From Spirochaetota bacterium (lineage in GTDB: Bacteria; Spirochaetota; Spirochaetia; Treponematales; UBA12059): a stretch of DNA of 64,000 bases. Made by a program: the position numbers and the translations under genes. The stretch is taken from positions 1 to 64,000 of the forward strand of contig JADFDI010000004.1 of the NCBI GenBank assembly GCA_018262985.1. Direction: 5' to 3'. The notes under the pieces were generated by a model. It saw only the letters and a list, made by a program, of their open reading frames with translations. It made no database searches and had not been told where the DNA came from. The number at the start of each line of letters is the position of its first letter. Position 1 is the first letter of the stretch. Shown here in pieces: positions 59,484 through 64,000 of this stretch.

Positions 59484-59522
59484 GGGCCGTGCCGAAAGGC
59501 TTTCGCGCTTCCGGCACGGCCC
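59484..59522 (-). terminator. Intra-operon hairpin after the binding-protein gene
   Basis: Perfect 11-bp arms GGGCCGTGCCG (59484-59494) and CGGCACGGCCC (59512-59522) between the binding-protein stop (59586) and the first permease. No T-tract follows, so it is more likely an mRNA-stabilising or attenuating hairpin that keeps binding-protein levels above permease levels. Confidence 0.55.
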
Positions 59523-59585
59523 CGGCGAGCCGGGGAGCGCCTGGCGTTCCCCTTGCCCGCCACGCGGAATACCGCGCGGGTCGGC

Positions 59586-60866
59586 TTACTTGCCGAGCTC
59601 GCCGGCCGCGTCGAGCAGCTCGTTCACCTTCTTGACCGCGGCCTTCGCCTGCGCGCTCAGGTCGGTGGTCCCGCCGGCCTCGATCGCGGCCACGATCACG
59701 TCGCCGATGGCGTCGCGGGCCTCGCCGACCGCCGTCATGAGGGGGCGGTCGTAGCCGGTGGCGAGCGGAATGGTCGCGGTGGCGGTGGCGGCCAGCTGCT
59801 TGTCGAAGAGGGCGAGCACGGCCGGATCCTGCCAGGGCGAGTTGCGCGCGACGGTCAGGCCCTTGTCGACCATGGCCTTCTTGAGGACCGCCTTGCTGGT
59901 CGCCCAGGTCAGGAACTTGTAGGCGACGTCCTTGTTGCGGGACTGCTTGGCGATGGCCATGGCCCACGAGGTGACGAAGTAGGGCTTGTTGGCCTTGGGT
60001 CCGGCGGGGAACGCGGCCACGCCGACCTTGTCGGCCACCACGGACTTGGACGGATCGCGGGCCTGGCCGAGGAAGACCGAGGCGTCGGTCCACATGGCCA
60101 CCTTGCCGGCCTGGAAGAGCGCGAGGCCCTGGGCCCAGCTCATGCCGGTGACTCCGGGCGGTCCGTAGTTCTTGAGCAGGCGGCCGTAGTACTTGAACGC
60201 CTCGAGGGCCTCGGGGCTGTCGAATACGGCCTTTCCGCCTTTCAGGAAGTCGCCGCCGAAAGCGTAGAGGTAGCTCGAGAACTGGGTGACGTTGGCGCCG
60301 CGCTGGCCGCGCGAAACGATGCCGTACTGTTCCTTGGACGGATCGGTCAGCTTCTTCGCGGCGGCTTCCAGCTCGGCGAGCGTGGTCGGCGGCTTGAGGC
60401 CGGCGGCGGCGAAGAGGTCGGTGCGGTAGTACAGCACCTCCCACTCGGTGACGAGGGGGATGGCGTACTGGTTCTTGGCATAGGTGGAAGCGCCGACGGC
60501 CGACTGCGCGAAATCGGCGAAGTCGAAGTCCTTGGGCGTCTTCTTCGAGTCCTTGAGGTAGGGGCTCAGGTTCTCGTACCAGCCGTTCAGGTACATGAGC
60601 TTCCCTTCCTGCAGGGGGCGCGTCATGAAGACGTCGACCGTCGACATGCGCGTCGCGAACTCGGTCATGAGCTTGGCGCTCAGCTGGTTCTCGTCGTAGC
60701 TCTCGACGTTCACCTTGACGCCGTAGGTCTTCTCGAACTCGGGCACGAGGGTCTTGAGGACGTCCGCGTACGGATGGTTGGCGAGCAGCACGCGGACCGC
60801 GCCCTGGGCGCCGACCATGGATACCGCGACCGCGACGAGCAGGGCCGCGACCAGAATCTTCTTCAT
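59586..60866 (-). CDS. Extracellular sugar-binding protein (ABC importer)
   Basis: 426 aa. The signal peptide MKKILVAALLVAVAVSMVGAQ is cleaved after GAQ near residue 21 (no lipobox Cys, unusual for a Gram-positive but normal for a periplasmic protein). Family 1 solute-binding features: VPEFEKTYGVKVNVESYDENQL, LVTEWEVLYYRTDLF and SRNKDVAYKFLTWATS, quoted in part. It delivers a carbohydrate to the permeases at 57701-59401. Its promoter and that of rpiR are back to back. Confidence 0.92.
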   Translation of the reverse strand: MKKILVAALLVAVAVSMVGAQGAVRVLLANHPYADVLKTLVPEFEKTYGVKVNVESYDENQLSAKLMTEFATRMSTVDVFMTRPLQEGKLMYLNGWYENLSPYLKDSKKTPKDFDFADFAQSAVGASTYAKNQYAIPLVTEWEVLYYRTDLFAAAGLKPPTTLAELEAAAKKLTDPSKEQYGIVSRGQRGANVTQFSSYLYAFGGDFLKGGKAVFDSPEALEAFKYYGRLLKNYGPPGVTGMSWAQGLALFQAGKVAMWTDASVFLGQARDPSKSVVADKVGVAAFPAGPKANKPYFVTSWAMAIAKQSRNKDVAYKFLTWATSKAVLKKAMVDKGLTVARNSPWQDPAVLALFDKQLAATATATIPLATGYDRPLMTAVGEARDAIGDVIVAAIEAGGTTDLSAQAKAAVKKVNELLDAAGELGK

Positions 60867-60908
60867 TCGTAGCCTCCTAAAGGTGGCGCGAGCTGCGCCT
60901 AGTAATGG

Positions 60909-60937
60909 AGTATCAGCCTCCTTGGGCGCGCGGTCAA
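60909..60937 (-). promoter_or_regulatory. Promoter of the ABC importer operon
   Basis: On the minus strand TTGACC (60937-60932), a 17-base spacer and GATACT (60914-60909). The binding-protein ATG is 43 bases further, preceded by TAGGAGGC. An imperfect palindrome, CAAGAAAAA then TTTTTG, lies just upstream at about 60935-60956 and could hold a regulator. Confidence 0.6.
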
Positions 60938-60960
60938 GAAAAAAAGAATGTTTTTGCCAA

Positions 60961-60989
60961 TTGATAGAAAATTACTTTCAGGCTATCCT
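60961..60989 (+). promoter_or_regulatory. rpiR promoter with palindromic operator in its spacer
   Basis: TTGATA (60961-60966), a 17-base spacer and TATCCT (60984-60989). The spacer opens with GAAAATTACTTTC (60967-60979), an interrupted palindrome of the GAAA-N5-TTTC type seen at RpiR/MurR-like operators. Binding there would block this promoter directly, so autorepression is likely. Confidence 0.6.
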
Positions 60990-61006
60990 TCACGCCGAGG
61001 TGGGAC

Positions 61007-61867
61007 ATGCCCAGAAGAAGCTGCCTGTACGAGATCCACGCGCGGCTCGAGTCGTTCACCGGAAAGGAACGGCAGGTGGCGGACCACGTGCTGGCGAATC
61101 CCGCCGCCGCCGTCGATCCGAGCATCGAGGAGCTGGCCGAGCGCATCGGCGTCTCGGAGTCCACCCTCTTCCGCTTCGTGCGGAAGCTCGGCTACGACGG
61201 CTACCAGCAGTTCCGCATCGCGCTGGCCACCGAGACCGTCGAGCCGCGCCGCATGGTCTATGAGGCGGCGCTGCCCGAAGGTTCCGCCGACGCGGGCGCG
61301 CAGGACGGCGCGGACCTCGTCTTCAGGACCAACATCGAAGCCCTCGAGCGGACCCTCCGCCACCTGGACCGCCAGGCGCTCGAACGCGCCGTGCGGATCG
61401 TGGCGGAAAAGCGGAGCGTGCTGCTCTTCGGCCTCGGCGGCTCGGCGGTCGTCGCGCTCGACGCGTTCCACAAGCTGCTGCGCTCCGGCCTCCAGTGCCG
61501 CTTCGCGGAGGACTACCATCTCCAGCTGATGCTGGCCAGCCAGGCCCGCGAGGGAGACGTCGCCCTGCTCGTCTCCCACACGGGCGCCAACAAGGACGCG
61601 CTCGCGCTGGCGGAGGAGCTCAGGCGCGAGGGCGCCGACCTCATCGTCCTGACCAGCTACCCGCGATCGCCCCTGGCGAGGATGGCCGACGTGCTCCTCC
61701 TGTCCTCGGCCCCCGTCTCCACGGTCGCCTCCGAGGCCTTTTCGGCGCGCATAGCGCAACTATCCATTATAGACGCCCTCTACGTCGGCGTGATGGAGCG
61801 CCTCGGCGGCGAGGGCATCGACAAGCTCGAACGCATGCGCGGCGCCATAGCCCGTCGCAGGACCTGA
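61007..61867 (+). CDS. RpiR-family transcriptional regulator with SIS domain
   Basis: 286 aa. The N-terminal HTH_6 domain (1-77) has SFTGKERQVADHVLANP and IEELAERIGVSESTLFRFVRKLGYDGYQQFR, here shortened to AERIGVSESTLFRFVRKLGY. The C-terminal SIS domain (~120-260) binds a phosphosugar: LLFGLGGSAVVALDAFHKLLR, LLVSHTGANKDAL and VLTSYPRSPLA. It faces the sugar importer divergently and is followed by gnd, so it probably controls both in response to a phosphorylated sugar acid such as 6-phosphogluconate or a related sugar phosphate. Confidence 0.95.
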   Translation: MPRRSCLYEIHARLESFTGKERQVADHVLANPAAAVDPSIEELAERIGVSESTLFRFVRKLGYDGYQQFRIALATETVEPRRMVYEAALPEGSADAGAQDGADLVFRTNIEALERTLRHLDRQALERAVRIVAEKRSVLLFGLGGSAVVALDAFHKLLRSGLQCRFAEDYHLQLMLASQAREGDVALLVSHTGANKDALALAEELRREGADLIVLTSYPRSPLARMADVLLLSSAPVSTVASEAFSARIAQLSIIDALYVGVMERLGGEGIDKLERMRGAIARRRT

Positions 61868-61950
61868 AAGACCCGGGAGGAGCGGTTCCGCGTCGCCGCC
61901 CCTCCCCTCAAAAGATCCGCTGCCCGCGGAACGGCGCGAAGGAGCTCAGC

Positions 61951-63399
61951 ATGGCAAGCCAGATAGCGGTGTTCGGCCTCGGAGTCATGGGCCGCAACCT
62001 GATCCTCAACATGGCGGACAAAGGCGTCCGCGTCATGGCCTACGACCGCACCGCGGCCAAGACCCGGGCCTTCGTCGAGGGCGAGGCCGGACGCCCGAAC
62101 CTCGCGGCGGCCTACGACCTCGCGGGCCTCGTCGCGGGCCTCGAGCGGCCGCGCCGCATCCTCCTCCTCATCAAGGCCGGCGCCCCGGTGGACGAGCAGA
62201 TCGCGAACCTCGCGCCCCTGCTCGAACCGGGCGACATCGTCATCGACGGCGGCAACTCGCTCTGGGCCGACTCCGAGCGGCGCGCCGCGGCGCTGAAGGA
62301 AAAAGGCCTCATCTTCGTCGGCATGGGCGTCTCCGGCGGCGAGGAAGGCGCGCGCTTCGGTCCCTCGCTGATGCCCGGCGGCGAAAGCGCCGCCTGGGAA
62401 AGCCTCAAGCCCGTCCTCGAGGCCATCGCCGCGAAGGCGCCGGACGGCAGCCCCTGCGTGGACTGGATGGGTCCCGGCGGCGCCGGGCACTTCGTCAAGA
62501 TGGTGCACAACGGCATCGAGTACGGCGACATGCAGCTCATCGGCGAGTCCTACCACCTGATGCGCGCCGCCTTCGGGTGGAGCGCCGCCGAGGCCGGCCA
62601 GGCCTTCGCCGCCTGGAACCGCACCGAGCTCGAGAGCTACCTGGTCGAGATCACCGCGCGCATCCTGCCTTTCAAGGCCGCCGACGGCGCGCCCCTGGTG
62701 GAGAAGATCGTCGACGCGGCCGGCCAGAAGGGCACCGGCAAATGGACCGTGCAGGCCGCGCTCGAATCGGGCATCCCGCTGACCCTGATCACCGAGGCGG
62801 TGTTCTCGCGCTTCCTCTCCGCGCTACGCGACGACCGCGCCGCCGCGGCGAAGGTCCTGCCCGGACCGGCGCCAAAACCAGCCCGGCCCACCGACGCGGA
62901 GGTCGAGGACCTGCGCCTCGCCCTGCTCGCCGCGAAGATCATGTCGTACGCGCAGGGCTACCTCCTCATCCGCGCCGCCGACTCCGAGCGCGGCTGGGGC
63001 ATCCGCCCCGCGGCCACCGCGCGCATCTGGCGCGGCGGCTGCATCATCCGCTCGGTGTTCCTCGACCGCATCCGCGAAGCCTTCGAGGCGGAGCCCGGCA
63101 TCCGCTCGATCCTCCTCGCGCCCTGGTTCCGGAAGACCCTCGAGCGGAGCGAAGGCGCCCTCCGCCGCGTCGTGGCGAAAGCGGCGCTCGCGGGCATCCC
63201 CGCGCCGGCGCACGCGGCGGCGCTGTCCTTCTACGACGGCTACCGCTCGGCGCGCCTGCCCGCCGACCTCCTCCAGGCCCAGCGCGACTTCTTCGGCAGC
63301 CACGGCTACGAGCGGGTCGACGCGAAGGCCGGCGAGGTCTTCCACACCGACTGGACCGGCTCGGGCGCCGAGACGCGCACGAGCACCTACAACGCCTGA
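61951..63399 (+). CDS. gnd: 6-Phosphogluconate dehydrogenase, decarboxylating
   Basis: 482 aa, the long (NADP-type) form. The Rossmann motif [14 protein letters not shown] near the N-terminus, the substrate motifs [21 protein letters not shown] (in parts: [11 protein letters not shown], then PSLMPGG) and [20 protein letters not shown] with the catalytic Lys and Asn, and the C-terminal [29 protein letters not shown] region, all typical. It converts 6-phosphogluconate to ribulose 5-phosphate and CO2. GAAGGAG lies before ATG 61951. The three-hairpin repeat begins two bases after its stop. Confidence 0.97.
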   Translation: [482 protein letters not shown]

Positions 63400-63400
63400 C

Positions 63401-63526
63401 AGGGTGTTGAAGAAGTCGCTTGCTTCTTCAACACCCTCCGCATTCTCTCCCGTTCCTTGCGGAACGGTGCGCGAATGCCGCAAAATGGTAGCTGTTGAAA
63501 GCCCGCATTCGCGGCTTTTCAACAGC
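63401..63526 (+). repeat. Three-hairpin intergenic repeat, copy B
   Basis: Same three hairpins as copy A, in the opposite orientation in the window: hairpin 3 (63401-63437) with 15-bp arms AGGGTGTTGAAGAAG and complement, hairpin 2 (63440-63478) with CCGTTCC/GGAACGG, hairpin 1 (63491-63526) with GCTGTTGAAA/TTTCAACAGC. The lower part of the hairpin 3 stem differs from copy A on both arms, so pairing is preserved by compensatory changes. As with copy A, it begins immediately after the stop codon of the upstream gene, here gnd. Confidence 0.85.
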
Positions 63527-63542
63527 TTGGAAGCAATCGGGC

Positions 63543-63585
63543 GCGGCCGCCCCGGACCGAAGCCTCCCGGGGCGGCCGCTCCTTT
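63543..63585 (+). terminator. Intrinsic terminator downstream of gnd
   Basis: Perfect 13-bp arms GCGGCCGCCCCGG (63543-63555) and CCGGGGCGGCCGC (63567-63579), then TCCTTTTCC. It separates the gnd-repeat transcript from the alcohol dehydrogenase gene. Confidence 0.75.
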
Positions 63586-63605
63586 TCCACCCGAAGGAGC
63601 CGGAC

Positions 63606-64000
63606 ATGAAAGCCCTCGTCCTCGAGGAATACGGAAAGTTCGCCTACCGCGACGCGCCCGACCCGAAGCCTTACGCGCCGGACGAAGTCCTGGTGCGGGT
63701 CAGGGCGGTCGGCATCTGCGGCTCCGACGTGCACGGCATGGACGGCTCGACCGGCCGCCGGCAGCCGCCCCTCATCATGGGCCACGAGGCCGCGGGCGAG
63801 ATCGCCGCGCTCGGCCCCGCCGCCCGCGCCGCCGGCTGGAAGGAGGGCGACCGCGTCACCTTCGACTCGACCGTGTGGTGCGGCGAGTGCGTCGCCTGCC
63901 GCTCGGGCGACGTCAACCTCTGCGACAACCGCAAGGTGCTCGGCGTCTCCTGCGACGAGTACAAGCTCGACGGGGCCTTCGCCGAATACGTGGTCGTCCC
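63606..64000 (+). CDS. Zinc-dependent medium-chain alcohol/polyol dehydrogenase (partial)
   Basis: The first 131 residues are present; the gene runs off the window. Catalytic zinc ligands Cys38 (VGICGSDVHG) and His60-Glu61 (MGHEAAGE), and structural zinc ligands Cys92, Cys95, Cys98 and Cys106 (WCGECVACRSGDVNLC). This is the sorbitol/threonine dehydrogenase branch of the MDR superfamily. GAAGGAG precedes ATG 63606. Its place beside gnd and an importer suggests oxidation of a sugar alcohol or sugar acid. Confidence 0.92.
   Translation, partial: MKALVLEEYGKFAYRDAPDPKPYAPDEVLVRVRAVGICGSDVHGMDGSTGRRQPPLIMGHEAAGEIAALGPAARAAGWKEGDRVTFDSTVWCGECVACRSGDVNLCDNRKVLGVSCDEYKLDGAFAEYVVV

Overview
The window is very GC-rich, densely coded bacterial DNA, most likely chromosomal and most likely from a spirochaete (Spirochaetales/Treponema-like, free-living or gut). 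This lineage call is an inference from gene content: a signal-peptide/7TM (7TMR-DISM) SpoIIE phosphatase, a Treponema-style major-surface-protein-like porin, a giant two-headed CoA-dehydratase activase, a flavinylated Rnf/Nqr-type ion pump and a YihY-cyclic-nucleotide-domain fusion. I saw no rRNA, tRNA, CRISPR array or prophage.

Layout. 1-740: decayed insertion-sequence DNA with an IstB-like remnant. 759-9625 (all minus strand): C69 dipeptidase, an unknown protein paired with a radical SAM/SPASM protein, an SDR reductase and a 1455-aa activase. 9957-16971: the most unusual region, a RiPP-type locus. A 50-aa precursor with a textbook lasso-peptide leader lies directly behind an RCC1 beta-propeller lipoprotein. 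Divergent to them is a tightly overlapped operon of a nucleotidyltransferase, a Kelch-like lipoprotein, an HPr-kinase-like enzyme, a PqqD-like leader-binding protein (B1) and a transglutaminase-like leader peptidase (B2). No lasso cyclase is present, and the predicted 8-residue core has no Asp/Glu to cyclise on. 16992-22723: htpG, a palindromic repeat element, the SpoIIE phosphatase, a BFN/UVR protein and rlmE. 22783-29796: a six-gene operon encoding a TolC/MacA/MacB-type efflux system and its own histidine kinase and response regulator. 29841-36007: PTS EIIA, two outer-membrane proteins, an aminotransferase and a HicBA toxin-antitoxin pair. 37656-42088: an RnfDGEA-NqrF operon, a hybrid ion-translocating oxidoreductase without RnfB/RnfC or NqrA. 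42182-46206: membrane and envelope functions. 46414-49173: glycerate kinase with a GntP permease. 49307-57659: a P-loop NTPase with an in-frame 24-bp tandem repeat, alanine racemase, hemolysin III, MsrB, TetR, a pseudo-histidine kinase with GAF domains, Hsp33, DinB and a HisKA_2 kinase. 57701-64000: a carbohydrate ABC importer, an RpiR regulator, 6-phosphogluconate dehydrogenase and the start of a zinc alcohol dehydrogenase, together a sugar/polyol-acid catabolic region.

Two intergenic structures stand out. A three-hairpin element of about 126 bp occurs twice, at 4280-4405 and, inverted, at 63401-63526. Each copy begins one or two bases after a stop codon, and one stem shows compensatory base changes between copies. 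A second palindromic element built on an 8-bp tandem repeat separates the convergent htpG and SpoIIE genes. Several promoters can be read directly, including one at the RCC1-precursor operon that would give an almost leaderless mRNA and one for rpiR with a palindrome inside its spacer.
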